Positions 8,084 through 16,787 of a stretch of DNA of 64,000 nt are shown piece by piece. The notes beneath the pieces are model-generated. The model was given only the letters and a program-made list of their open reading frames with translations, had not been told where the DNA came from and made no database searches. The position numbers were made by a program, and so were the translations under genes. Source of the stretch: Curvibacter microcysteis (GTDB lineage Bacteria > Pseudomonadota > Gammaproteobacteria > Burkholderiales > Burkholderiaceae_C); NCBI RefSeq assembly GCF_028649435.1, contig NZ_JAQSIN010000013.1; one strand, 5' to 3'. Positions within the stretch are counted from its first letter, which is position 1; each line of letters opens with the position of its first letter.

Positions 8084-9445
8084 ATGACGACTGCCTCCTC
8101 CCCCATTGCCCATGCGCCCAGCGGCTCCTTCGCTGGACTGGACCTTGAAGATGTCCAGGCTTATCGCGGCATCTCGTATGCACAAGCCCCTGTGGGAAAG
8201 CTGCGCTTTTGTCCTCCCCAGCCCCTGGCCGCAAGTTCAGAGCAGATCCTGGCGACAGAGCCTGGTCCTGTTTCATTGCAATCCCCCTCTCGCCTGAGCC
8301 ATGTCATGGGCGACGACCAGAGCCCTGGCTCAGAGGACTGTCTGCGCCTGAGCGTCTGGACGCCCAAGGCTGACGACCAGAAGCGACCCGTGGTGATCTG
8401 GCTACACGGCGGTGCTTTCATGACCGGTGCGGGTGATCTGCCCTGGTACGACGGCGCTCGCTTGGCCAGCGAGGGCGACATGGTGGTGGTCAACGTGAAC
8501 TACCGTCTGGGCGCGCTCGGCTTCCTCTGTGGTCCGAATGTCTCACCAGGCAATCTGGGCCTGATGGACCAGGCCATGGCCGTGTCCTGGGTCAAGGACA
8601 ACATCGCAGCGTTTGGTGGCGATCCCGATCAGATCACTTTGATGGGTCAGTCCGCTGGTGGGCTGTCCATCGCCCTTCTTCTGTGCGCCCACCCGGAGTT
8701 GCCGGTTCAACGCCTCATTATGATGAGCGCCCCCCTGGGTCTGGAACTCAGCAGCACGCAGGTCAGCACCCCGATGGCGGCGGCGTATGCCCATGCGCTC
8801 GACAAACAGCACCTGCCTTTGCTGGGAACGCTTACAGCGGAGCAGCTGCTGGGTGCGCAAGGCGCAGCGGCCCGATTCTTCATGGAAAACCTCGCCAAAA
8901 CGGGAGACGTAGCACCGCCCTTTGTGCCCGTTGCCGACGGATCATTCCTGCCCTACCCATCGCAACTCCAAGCCAGTCTGGCCATCGCAGCCACCCGCCG
9001 GGATGTCATGATTGGCACCACCCGGGACGAGGCCACGGCCTTCTTTGCGCGTGGGTCCTTCGATGCCATGACCCAACAGGTGTTTGAAACACCGTCGCTG
9101 TTGTGGGCCAGTCAAGCCGCACAAGCTCAGCGAGCCGCCTACGTCTACCGCTTCGATCATGATCCCAGCGGCGAGGCTCTTGGGGCCACCCACTGCATTG
9201 AACTGCCTTTCGTGTTTGGCAATCGGGAGGCCTTTGCGACCGCCCCCATGCTGGGCGGCATGGAAGAGGAGGCATTCGAGGCCCTGTCCCGACCCGTCCG
9301 GCAGGCCTTCATCAGCTTCATCCGTGAAGGCCGCCCATCAGGCAATGACTTGCCGCTCTGGCCTGCGCTGACCCCTGATCAGCCCATTCCACGTCTGCAT
9401 TTTGCCAAGCACATCGAAGTGCAAGAACTTCCTCCGATGCGCTGA
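8084..9445 (+). CDS. Type-B carboxylesterase
   Basis: This alpha/beta-hydrolase of the carboxylesterase type B family hydrolyses esters or carbamates. The nucleophile is Ser190 in GQSAGG, the oxyanion hole is HGGAF (residues 108-112), and the family signature EDCLRLSVW is at about 84-92. A catalytic Glu probably lies in the TRDEATAF segment, and the C-terminal His in ATHCIELPF. There is no signal peptide, so it is cytoplasmic, and 453 residues is slightly short for the family. Its position between a porin and an aromatic-acid-type MFS transporter, beside antABC, suggests release of an aromatic acid such as anthranilate from an ester; that is inference. Confidence 0.88.
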   Translation: MTTASSPIAHAPSGSFAGLDLEDVQAYRGISYAQAPVGKLRFCPPQPLAASSEQILATEPGPVSLQSPSRLSHVMGDDQSPGSEDCLRLSVWTPKADDQKRPVVIWLHGGAFMTGAGDLPWYDGARLASEGDMVVVNVNYRLGALGFLCGPNVSPGNLGLMDQAMAVSWVKDNIAAFGGDPDQITLMGQSAGGLSIALLLCAHPELPVQRLIMMSAPLGLELSSTQVSTPMAAAYAHALDKQHLPLLGTLTAEQLLGAQGAAARFFMENLAKTGDVAPPFVPVADGSFLPYPSQLQASLAIAATRRDVMIGTTRDEATAFFARGSFDAMTQQVFETPSLLWASQAAQAQRAAYVYRFDHDPSGEALGATHCIELPFVFGNREAFATAPMLGGMEEEAFEALSRPVRQAFISFIREGRPSGNDLPLWPALTPDQPIPRLHFAKHIEVQELPPMR

Positions 9446-9510
9446 ATGATGTTCAAACTCACTTCATCGCCCACGCCCGTTCTCAACCTCCAACCCAGCG
9501 GAGTCTCTTC

Positions 9511-10716
9511 ATGCGCAAGATCAGTTTGCTCGCCTTCCTAACGATCTTGGCCGATGGCTTTGACACGACGTCCATCGGCTTTGTGGTGCCCACCCTGGCC
9601 GCGCAGTGGCAACTTCCACTGTCGGCCTTCACCCCGGTCTTTGTGGCCACCAGCCTTGGCGCGGCCTTGGGCTACGCGATCAGTGGCCGGTTGACAGAGC
9701 GCCTGCAGCGCCGCGAAGTCGTCATTGCCTCGGTCCTTTTGTTTGCACTGGGTTCCGGCATCAGTGCACTTGCCGACAGCGTGACGATGTTGTCTGTGAT
9801 CAGGCTGGTGTGTGGCATCGGCCTGGGTGCCGCGATCCCCGCGGTGGTGTCTCTTGCCGTCGAGGGCGTCGCCGCCGGGCGCCGGGAGTCCGTCACCGTG
9901 GGTGTCACCTCAGGCCTGTCGCTGGGGGCCGCCGTGGGAGGCGCGATCGGCGGAAAATTGATACTGGCCTGGGGTTGGAGCTCCGTCTTCATCGTGGGAG
10001 CCATTGCCCCCTTGCTGCTGCTGCCAGCACTCTGGATGTACCTGCCCTCAGACCGTGCCATTGCCGGTGGTTCGACCTGGGCTGACGCGCAACCCCAGCC
10101 CGCTCGGGTGAGTGCCTTGCTCAGCGCGGGGCTGGCTCCGCAAACTTTGCTGCTCTGGACCTTCTCCTTTCTGATCTTCACGGCGGTCTATGCCCTGACG
10201 TTCTGGGTGCCGTCGATGCTGCACCGATTGGGCTTTGATACCTCAGGGGTCGCCTTCGGGTCCGCGGCCATGGGCATTGGCGGCGTGATTGCGGCGCTGC
10301 TTCTGATCCCGCTGAGCTTTCGCTTCCATGTCCGCAACATCTTGCTGGCGAGTTCGATGCTCGGGGCAGTCGCCCTGGCACTGGGTGCCTGGCTCGCGGG
10401 CATGCCCGGGGTGCTGCTGGCCTTGATCGTGGTGGTGGGTGCCAGTCTGATTGCCGGCACCATTGGCCAGGTGGCACTGGCGGTGAGCCTTTACCCACCC
10501 GCCCTGCGAGCCACTGGGATCGGCTGGAGTTCAGCCATTGGCCGCATCGGATCTGTCATCGGTCCGGGGGTGATGGGCGTCTTTGTCGCCAGTGACCTGG
10601 CTGCGCCTTTGTGGCTGCTTGTGCCTGTGGTGCCCATTTTGCTGGCTGGGGTTGCGCTGCGGGTAGCGCAAAAAATGAGTACTCGCGCCGCCCCTGTGGC
10701 CGCGGGTCTGGCCTGA
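9511..10716 (+). CDS. MFS transporter, aromatic acid:H+ symporter-like
   Basis: This inner-membrane permease of the major facilitator superfamily has 401 residues and about twelve hydrophobic segments. The first segment contains LADGFDTTSIGFVVPTL, the DGFD motif typical of the aromatic acid/H+ symporter (AAHS) group. The loop 2-3 motif is degenerate (SGRLTERLQRR rather than GxLxDRxGRR). It lies 65 bp after the esterase, so porin, esterase and permease may form one uptake unit. The substrate is not determined by the sequence; an aromatic acid or ester is likely from the context. Confidence 0.85.
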   Translation: MRKISLLAFLTILADGFDTTSIGFVVPTLAAQWQLPLSAFTPVFVATSLGAALGYAISGRLTERLQRREVVIASVLLFALGSGISALADSVTMLSVIRLVCGIGLGAAIPAVVSLAVEGVAAGRRESVTVGVTSGLSLGAAVGGAIGGKLILAWGWSSVFIVGAIAPLLLLPALWMYLPSDRAIAGGSTWADAQPQPARVSALLSAGLAPQTLLLWTFSFLIFTAVYALTFWVPSMLHRLGFDTSGVAFGSAAMGIGGVIAALLLIPLSFRFHVRNILLASSMLGAVALALGAWLAGMPGVLLALIVVVGASLIAGTIGQVALAVSLYPPALRATGIGWSSAIGRIGSVIGPGVMGVFVASDLAAPLWLLVPVVPILLAGVALRVAQKMSTRAAPVAAGLA

Positions 10717-10741
10717 GTCTGGCGCCAGACGTCATCCGCCC

Positions 10742-10770
10742 GAGGTCCGAGCGCACCCGCCTCGGACCTC
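10742..10770 (+). terminator. Possible terminator hairpin after the MFS gene
   Basis: The 10-bp perfect stem GAGGTCCGAG/CTCGGACCTC (10742-10751 and 10761-10770) has a 9-nt loop and lies 26 bp past the MFS stop. It lacks a following T-run, so intrinsic termination is uncertain. Confidence 0.4.
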
Positions 10771-10925
10771 AGGCGCCAGGCCTTCGGCAGCCCCAACAGC
10801 CCTGGCACGCAGGCGCGGGCGCCCGTCGATCTCATCGTCTCTGGGCCAATCCATGCCATTTCTCACGGATTACGGCCCCCCCGTCGCTCTCCGCCAAGTG
10901 TTTTCTAATCGAGGCAGCGCAGGAA

Positions 10926-12152
10926 ATGAGTACTTTCACATTGAGCATCCGCGCCAAAATCGTCCTCACCTTTGGACTGTTGGCGCTCATCCAGTTGGGT
11001 GGCCTGCTGCTCAAGGCCGCCCTGCACGCTTCGGGCGAGGCGACCCTGGGTCCAGACAAACCCAGTTGGGCAGACCCGACTAGCCTGGCCCAAGCAGTGC
11101 TGACCGTGCTGGTGTGCCTGCTTGCAGGACATCACTTCCACAAGGTGATTTGTGGTGGACTCCACCGACAAGGCAACAAGTTTCAGGAGCTGACCAACAC
11201 CCTGGATCTGACCACGCGCTCCAACAGCCCCCGAGCCGACGAGTTTGGAACATCTGCCAGGGCCTTCGACAAATTGTTTGAGCGTCTGGAACAGGCCATG
11301 CTGCGCATCCGTACCGCCTCCGAATGGGTCCACCTTGCCACGCAAGAGATTTCCGCAGGCAACTTGGACCTGTCCGCCAGAACGGAACAGCAAGCAGCAG
11401 CGCTGGAGCAAACCTCGGCCAGCCTGTCTCACATCGCCGAGGCCGTGAAAGCAAGCGCAGAGCGGGCCCAGGCCGCATGCAGGCTGGCGGAAGGCACCAG
11501 TGCAATCACCCAACAGGGCCAGCTCGCGTCCACCCAAATGAAAAAGACGCTGGATAAACTGAGTGACAGCTCGGAACGAATCGCCGATATCAGCAGTGTG
11601 ATCGAGGGCATCGCTTTTCAGACCAATATCCTGGCATTGAACGCCGCCGTCGAGGCCGCCCGAGCCGGGGAGCAAGGGCGAGGGTTCTCGGTCGTGGCGG
11701 CCGAAGTCCGACAATTGGCCCAGCGCTCTGCCACCGCAGCTCAGGACATCAAAACCGTCATTGCGCTGTCGGTGTCCGACATCAGAGAAGGGGCTCGGCA
11801 GGGACTTCAGGTTCAGTCCATCGTTGAAGAAATTCAGGACTCAGTCGATCAAGTGACCACATTGGCCCAGCAGATTGCCCAATCGTCCGCCGAGCAGAGC
11901 CTCAACATCGATCAAATCAGTGAGGCCGTGCAATTGATGGATCAAACCACTCAACAGAACTCCGCTTTCGTCGAAGAGATCTCGGCCACCTCCAGCGCTT
12001 TGAACGAGCAGTCGCAAGATCTTCATCGAATCGTGGGCATTTTCAAGGTGCGTTCAACAAGGCAACCGGAGGAAGCGGCTGGGAATCATGGGAGCGCACT
12101 GGTAACCGGCCCCCGTCCTTCTCGCGCCACACATGGAACGTCGCATCGCTGA
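10926..12152 (+). CDS. Methyl-accepting chemotaxis protein with minimal periplasmic part
   Basis: This chemoreceptor (408 residues) has two close membrane helices (about residues 12-33 and 54-71) separated by only about 20 residues, so there is almost no periplasmic ligand-binding domain. A HAMP-like linker follows. The signalling coiled coil shows the hairpin tip EGIAFQTNILALNAAVEAARAG and the GRGFSVVAAEVRQLAQRS stretch. The start at ATG 10926 has GAGG nearby; a longer in-frame extension to 10611 is rejected because it overlaps the MFS gene and is not protein-like. Lying downstream of transport and catabolism genes, it may sense energy state or cytoplasmic cues rather than an external ligand. 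Confidence 0.9.
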   Translation: MSTFTLSIRAKIVLTFGLLALIQLGGLLLKAALHASGEATLGPDKPSWADPTSLAQAVLTVLVCLLAGHHFHKVICGGLHRQGNKFQELTNTLDLTTRSNSPRADEFGTSARAFDKLFERLEQAMLRIRTASEWVHLATQEISAGNLDLSARTEQQAAALEQTSASLSHIAEAVKASAERAQAACRLAEGTSAITQQGQLASTQMKKTLDKLSDSSERIADISSVIEGIAFQTNILALNAAVEAARAGEQGRGFSVVAAEVRQLAQRSATAAQDIKTVIALSVSDIREGARQGLQVQSIVEEIQDSVDQVTTLAQQIAQSSAEQSLNIDQISEAVQLMDQTTQQNSAFVEEISATSSALNEQSQDLHRIVGIFKVRSTRQPEEAAGNHGSALVTGPRPSRATHGTSHR

Positions 12153-12330
12153 AGTCATGCTTGCAGCAGATCTCCTAGACGCGGACACCCAACTCAGCTT
12201 GATGGGGTGCGAAACCTTGCAAAGCTGCGGCCGGACCCCGGAAGCCATCCAGGTCTACGCACGTTTGATCGTCGCCCCGGTTCGCAACGCCATGGGAGAG
12301 GCCACGGCGGCCATGCACACAACCGGCTAG
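12133..12330 (+). CDS. Small ORF of unknown function, doubtful
   Basis: A 65-codon frame starts with ATG inside the last 20 bp of the chemoreceptor gene. The product (MERRIAEVMLAADLL...) looks weakly helical and has no family I recognise. There is no clear ribosome site. It may be spurious, but nothing else occupies 12153-12330. Confidence 0.2.
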   Translation: MERRIAEVMLAADLLDADTQLSLMGCETLQSCGRTPEAIQVYARLIVAPVRNAMGEATAAMHTTG

Positions 12331-12384
12331 CTTTGAAATCAAGGCACTCGACTGATTGAATTTCGCATCACTTGAGCGAAAGTA

Positions 12385-13008
12385 ATGAGGATATTAAACT
12401 CATACTTCATGAACCAGTCTGATCACATCCTCGAACTGGCCCGACACCGGCGCGTGCTGCGGGCGGCGGATGTGCGCGAGAACGGCTGGTCGCCACAGCT
12501 TCTGATCCGCCTGCACCAAGCTGGAAAGCTGCAACGGTTCGCCCGTGGCCTCTACGGACTGCCCGATGCCGAAATCACAGAGCACCAGACCCTGATCGAG
12601 GTCTGCCAGCGTGTGCCCAAGGCCGTGCTGTGCCTGCTGAGTGCGCTGCAGTTCCATGAGATCGGCACGCAACTGCCGAACGAAGTGTGGATCGCGCTGC
12701 CCGAGGCGACACAAACCCCAGCCCTGAGCTACCCCACGCTGCGCATCACGCGCCTGCGCGGCACCGCTTACAGCGACGGCATCGAGACCGTGACCGATCA
12801 TGGTGCCCCCATCCGCGTATACAGCGCCGCCAAGACGGTGACCGACTGCTTCAAGTTCCGCAACAAGATCGGCCTGGACGTGGCGCTGGAGGCACTGAAA
12901 GATGCCTGGCGCAGCCGCAAGGTCACCATGGCCGGGCTGAGCCACTTCGCCAAAATCAACCGGGTTGAACGTGTCATGCAGCCCTACCTCGAGGCGGTGA
13001 CGCAATGA
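12385..13008 (+). CDS. AbiEi-family antitoxin, type IV toxin-antitoxin system
   Basis: This protein of up to 207 residues resembles AbiEi antitoxins. An N-terminal winged-helix part (about residues 15-70: RVLRAADVRENGWSPQLLIRLHQAGKLQRFARGLYGL) is followed by the C-terminal AbiEi domain containing VYSAAKTVTDCFKFRNKIGLDVALEALKDAW. Antitoxins of this family repress their own operon and counteract the toxin without direct binding. An ATG at 12409 (MNQSD) is an alternative start; neither has a good ribosome site. Its TGA overlaps the ATG of the toxin gene (ATGA), so the pair is one transcription unit. Confidence 0.85.
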   Translation: MRILNSYFMNQSDHILELARHRRVLRAADVRENGWSPQLLIRLHQAGKLQRFARGLYGLPDAEITEHQTLIEVCQRVPKAVLCLLSALQFHEIGTQLPNEVWIALPEATQTPALSYPTLRITRLRGTAYSDGIETVTDHGAPIRVYSAAKTVTDCFKFRNKIGLDVALEALKDAWRSRKVTMAGLSHFAKINRVERVMQPYLEAVTQ

Positions 13009-13907
13009 CCGGCAACCTCTCCGCGTCGATCCTGGCCCGACTGCTGACCCTCGCCAAGCAACGCGGCGACGACTACAACCTGCTGCTCAACCGCTTTGCG
13101 CTGGAACGTCTGCTGGCTCGCGTCAGCATCTCACCGCATGCCGACCGCTTCTTGCTCAAGGGCGCCCTGCTCTTCGCATTCTGGTATGACACCCCGCACC
13201 GGCCGACCAGAGACGCCGACTTGCTCGGCGTCGGCCCCGACGATGAGGCAAACCTGATCGCCACCTTCCGCGACATCGCCGCCATGGACCTGGGCGACGG
13301 CATCGTGTTTGACCCCGACTCCGTGAAGGCCGATGCCATTCGCGAGGACAACACCTACGGCGGCACCCGCATCACGCTGGTAGCACGCATCGGCTCCGCA
13401 CGCTGCGCACTTCAGATCGACGTAGGTTTCGGTGATGCCGTGACGCCGGGGCCACAGACGGTGGCTTATCCCACCTTGCTGGACGACTTCCCCGCCCCCA
13501 CGCTGCGGGTCTATCCCGTCTACACAGTGATCGCCGAGAAGTACCAGGCCATGGTGATGCTGGGACAAGCGAACAGCCGCATGAAGGACTTCTTCGACCT
13601 CGCGGTAATAGCCAGGCGCACAGAACTGGATGGCGCCACGCTGGCCGCAGCCATCGCCGCCACCTTCGCCCGGCGTCAGACCGCCCTGCCCAACGAGCGC
13701 CCCTTGGCCCTGACCAAGCAGTTCAGCGCAGACACCGCCAAGCTGAGGCAGTGGCAGGCCTTTCTGAACAAGAACCGCATTGAAGCCGCCAGCCTGGGTG
13801 ACACCGTGGCGCTGCTGGACGACCTGCTGTGGCCGCCAACGGAGGTCGCCGCCGCTGGCAGTCAGGCAACGGCCACTTGGCGCCCTGACGCACTGCGCTG
13901 GGTCTGA
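13005..13907 (+). CDS. AbiEii-family nucleotidyltransferase toxin
   Basis: This is a 300-residue nucleotidyltransferase toxin of the AbiEii/AbiGii family. The key motif is KGALLFAFW...TRDADLLG, with the paired acidic residues D70 and D72, followed by a conserved IAEKYQAMVMLGQANSRMKDFFDLAVI segment typical of the family. AbiE toxins are GTP-preferring transferases that stop growth reversibly and can cause abortive phage infection. It is coupled to the AbiEi gene by a 4-nt overlap. This is the first of two AbiE-like pairs in the window; the second is at 48142-49916. Confidence 0.87.
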   Translation: MTGNLSASILARLLTLAKQRGDDYNLLLNRFALERLLARVSISPHADRFLLKGALLFAFWYDTPHRPTRDADLLGVGPDDEANLIATFRDIAAMDLGDGIVFDPDSVKADAIREDNTYGGTRITLVARIGSARCALQIDVGFGDAVTPGPQTVAYPTLLDDFPAPTLRVYPVYTVIAEKYQAMVMLGQANSRMKDFFDLAVIARRTELDGATLAAAIAATFARRQTALPNERPLALTKQFSADTAKLRQWQAFLNKNRIEAASLGDTVALLDDLLWPPTEVAAAGSQATATWRPDALRWV

Positions 13908-14533
13908 CCCCGCACGCAACTACTTCGGACTGCATCAAAGCAGCGAAGGAATCTTCCGCTTCTCGACTGGCCGGATGTACCGCGCCAGCACGGCATCGCT
14001 GCGGTGCCCGGTCTGCTCGCGTATGAGCCATGTGGGCAGCGATGCCATCGCCGCCATGGTCACCTATTGCGTTCCAGCCGATGAGGCCCTGCGTGTAAGC
14101 CTTGCCAACGATATCTGAGGACGTCCAGGAAGCCGATGAATTGGCAGGCCAGGTATGCAGCTGCCTGACCCAGTTCAGCCCAAGACGCATGTGCGAGGCT
14201 TGAGATATTGCGCTAATCCAACGGGGCTTGGCCGGCTCTAGCATGGCCTAAGCCGGTACTGTGGGTGAGGCACCTATTTGCACAAGGGCTTTCGAACACG
14301 ACCTCACGCCCTGGGTGGTGCTTTTACCACCTAAGGAGGTGCAGCGGCCAAGTAACACAAGAGGCCTTGGCGGAAGTTTCTACTTTTTAGCCGTACTGAA
14401 ACAGGTACAAGGTCAAAGCCAGGGACGCCCACGCCGGCTTTAGGCCGCACCATAGGTCCAGACAACTTTGCATCCCATTCTCAGAATAGGATGCAATGAA
14501 AAGAGGGTTAACACCCTTCGATTACAGCAACCT
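13908..14533. other. Intergenic region between AbiE pair and binding-protein gene
   Basis: No gene with family features is visible in about 620 bp. The minus strand has a 173-codon frame without recognisable domains that is probably spurious. Features seen are CACCT/AGGTG around a 4-nt loop near 14328-14341, and the long palindrome at 14468-14496, listed separately. Confidence 0.5.
14468..14496. repeat. Long imperfect palindrome between convergent genes
   Basis: TTGCATCC (14468-14475) pairs with GGATGCAA (14489-14496), and an inner ATTCT/AGAAT stem sits between them with one mismatch. This forms a nearly continuous hairpin 38 bp beyond the stop of the binding-protein gene. Neither strand has a T-run after it, so it may be an operator or processed 3' end rather than an intrinsic terminator. 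Confidence 0.55.
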
Positions 14534-15646
14534 TCAATCCTTCAAAGGCGAAATACCTTGAACTGGACCAATAAGACGTTCAAACAAACCCTTCAATCTT
14601 TCAACACGAGCACGATCTCTCATGAAAGCTTTGAAATCTTCAGGGCTTGTATTGTATTGACTGAGTGGTTTGAAGCCAGGCAGCGGTGCGACGTCCATCC
14701 GCAGAGGGAACTGTCGCGGCTGTGATTGCATCGGCAACGACAGCATCCAGCTCATGTACAGTTTGGCTGCGGCAGGGTGCTTGGCATCCTTGAAAATAGC
14801 GCCAGTCTGTGCCCACGTCAAAAATGGGTCATTGCTTGGCAGAACGAAGCGAGTATTGGCGGACTCCACCGGCACAAACATACCAGATGTGCCGGTTGAA
14901 ACAGCATACTTGCCTACCTCGACGGCATCTCGAGGCGTTTGCGTTCCACGGACCCATTGCACACCATTCGCTTGCAACTTCGAAATAAAATCAATACCGT
15001 ACTTCTTTATGATTTTATCAAAGACGTACAAAACAGCATCATCATCATGTGGGTAGGCAATGATAATGCTGCTCTTGAATTCAGGTTTCAGAAAGTCTGA
15101 ATAGTCGCGTGGCGCATTATTGGCTGCAACCAAGTTTTTGTTGTAGCTGTTCGCAAAGGTCAGCATGAACAAGCCGGTAAATCTCGCCTGCGGATCTTTG
15201 TAGGCGGCAGGAATTTGATCCCAACCGATCGGCTTGTAGGAGAGAAGCAAGTCCCGAGCCGCCCAGTCATCAAAATCATGCAGCGTCTGCAGATGTGCAA
15301 CATCCACCTTGAGATCTTTACGGAGAAGCTCTTCTTCGATGCGCGTGTCGTGATACTTGCTCAAATCAACAACAATGTTGATCTTCAAACCTGGAAATTG
15401 ACGCTCAAAACCAGCTTTGATACCAAATCCTTGAGTCACCTCATCCCCGCCAGCATAAACGGTCAGTACACCGCCCTCCTTCAGCGCTGCCTGATAGAGA
15501 TCTTGTAAGGTTTTTCCGGAGCCATCCACCTCGGCAGGACCCACAGGTGTCTCTGCGGCATGCAGTGCATTCTGAAAAATCAACGAGCTGGACAGCAGCG
15601 AGCCTCCCGCACGGATCAAGTGACGGCGACTGATCGTCTTTTTCAT
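14534..15646 (-). CDS. Periplasmic extracellular solute-binding protein, Tat-exported, orphan
   Basis: This substrate-binding protein belongs to the family 1 / iron(III)-type ABC-transporter group (370 residues). The N-terminus MKKTISRRHLIRAGG carries a twin-arginine motif, followed by a hydrophobic segment and cleavage near LHAAE. The body includes LTVYAGGDEVTQGFGIKAGFE and a C-terminal segment typical of these binding proteins. The ATG at 15646 has AGGAA at the right spacing. No permease or ATPase gene adjoins it, so its partners must be elsewhere. Base composition is clearly more AT-rich than the flanking genes, which suggests separate acquisition. The ligand is unknown. Confidence 0.82.
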   Translation of the reverse strand: MKKTISRRHLIRAGGSLLSSSLIFQNALHAAETPVGPAEVDGSGKTLQDLYQAALKEGGVLTVYAGGDEVTQGFGIKAGFERQFPGLKINIVVDLSKYHDTRIEEELLRKDLKVDVAHLQTLHDFDDWAARDLLLSYKPIGWDQIPAAYKDPQARFTGLFMLTFANSYNKNLVAANNAPRDYSDFLKPEFKSSIIIAYPHDDDAVLYVFDKIIKKYGIDFISKLQANGVQWVRGTQTPRDAVEVGKYAVSTGTSGMFVPVESANTRFVLPSNDPFLTWAQTGAIFKDAKHPAAAKLYMSWMLSLPMQSQPRQFPLRMDVAPLPGFKPLSQYNTSPEDFKAFMRDRARVERLKGLFERLIGPVQGISPLKD

Positions 15647-15840
15647 AAAAATTCCTTGTATCTTCCTAAGATAATTCAAAAACTGTCATCGGCCGAAAAA
15701 TTCAGCTGACAGCAGAGCCATGGCGTCGCTTCAATTGGCGCCCAAAGATATGACCGACAGTTTTCAAGATGGTTCCTGGAAAATACTGTTCAATTAAATA
15801 TCTCCACCCTTATCCATGGGGGCTTTAAATGTCTGATTTT

Positions 15841-16785
15841 TCAGATCTGTCCGATAAGCTCAGGCACGACATTGAACAGGTCCGCTTCCAGGCCATAGTC
15901 GGCCACGCTGAAGATCGGCGCTTCCGGGTCCTTGTTGATCGCCACGATCACCTTCGAATCCTTCATCCCCGCCAAGTGCTGGATCGCGCCCGAGATGCCG
16001 CACGCCACGTACAGGCTCGGCGCCACGATCTTGCCCGTCTGCCCCACTTGCAGGTCGTTGGCCGCGTAGCCCGCGTCCACCGCAGCGCGGCTCGCACCAA
16101 TGGCTGCACCCAGCTTGTCGGCCAGCGGCGTGATCACTTCATTGAACTTCTCGGCACTGCCCAAGGCCCGGCCGCCCGACACAATGATCTTGGCCGCCGT
16201 CAGTTCGGGGCGGTCGCTCTTGGCGATCTCGCTGCCCACAAACGCGCTCTTGCCGCTGTCGGCTGCTGCCGCGATGGTCTCGATGGCCGCACTGCCACCC
16301 GTGGCCGCTGCCGCGTCAAAGCCCGTGCCTCGCACCGTGATCACCTTGGTGGCGTCCGTGCTTTGCACCGTGGCGATCGCGTTGCCCGCGTAGATCGGGC
16401 GCTCGAACGTGTCGGCGCTGATGACCTTGCTGATTTCGCTGATCTGCGCCACGTCCAGCTTGGCGGCCACGCGCGGCGCGGCGTTCTTGCCCCCAGCGGT
16501 GGCCGGGAACAGGATGTGGCTGTAGTTGGCGGCAATCGCCAGCACTTGCGCAGCCACGTTCTCGGCCAGGCCGTGGCCCAGGGCTTCGCTGTCGGCGTGG
16601 ATGACTTTGCTGACACCCGCGATCTGGGCGGCGGCGGTGGCGGCGGCGCCAGCGTTGTGGCCCGCGATCAGCACATGCACATCACCACCGGCTTGCACAG
16701 CGGCGGTGACGGTGTTCAGGGTCGCGCCCTTGAGGGTCGCGTTGTCGTGTTCGGCCACGACCAGAATGTTCACAAGTGCGGTCAT
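15841..16785 (-). CDS. etfA: Electron transfer flavoprotein alpha subunit
   Basis: EtfA binds FAD and, with EtfB, carries electrons from flavin dehydrogenases to ETF:quinone oxidoreductase. The 314-residue product has the N-terminal alpha/beta domain starting MTALVNILVVAEHDN. The C-terminal FAD domain has VGQTGKIVAPSLYVACGISG and AINKDPEAPIFSVADYGL, the strongest family signature. It follows etfB with a 2-bp gap. Its sequence is of the common housekeeping type found in beta-oxidation, but its place just downstream of the meta-cleavage operon would let it accept electrons from the FAD oxidase there. Confidence 0.95.
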   Translation of the reverse strand: MTALVNILVVAEHDNATLKGATLNTVTAAVQAGGDVHVLIAGHNAGAAATAAAQIAGVSKVIHADSEALGHGLAENVAAQVLAIAANYSHILFPATAGGKNAAPRVAAKLDVAQISEISKVISADTFERPIYAGNAIATVQSTDATKVITVRGTGFDAAAATGGSAAIETIAAAADSGKSAFVGSEIAKSDRPELTAAKIIVSGGRALGSAEKFNEVITPLADKLGAAIGASRAAVDAGYAANDLQVGQTGKIVAPSLYVACGISGAIQHLAGMKDSKVIVAINKDPEAPIFSVADYGLEADLFNVVPELIGQI

Positions 16786-16787
16786 AC

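Noticed and set aside
14261..14443. Possible riboswitch or small gene
   Set aside because: Only a short CACCT/AGGTG stem is visible, with no recognisable aptamer fold and no gene downstream on that strand.
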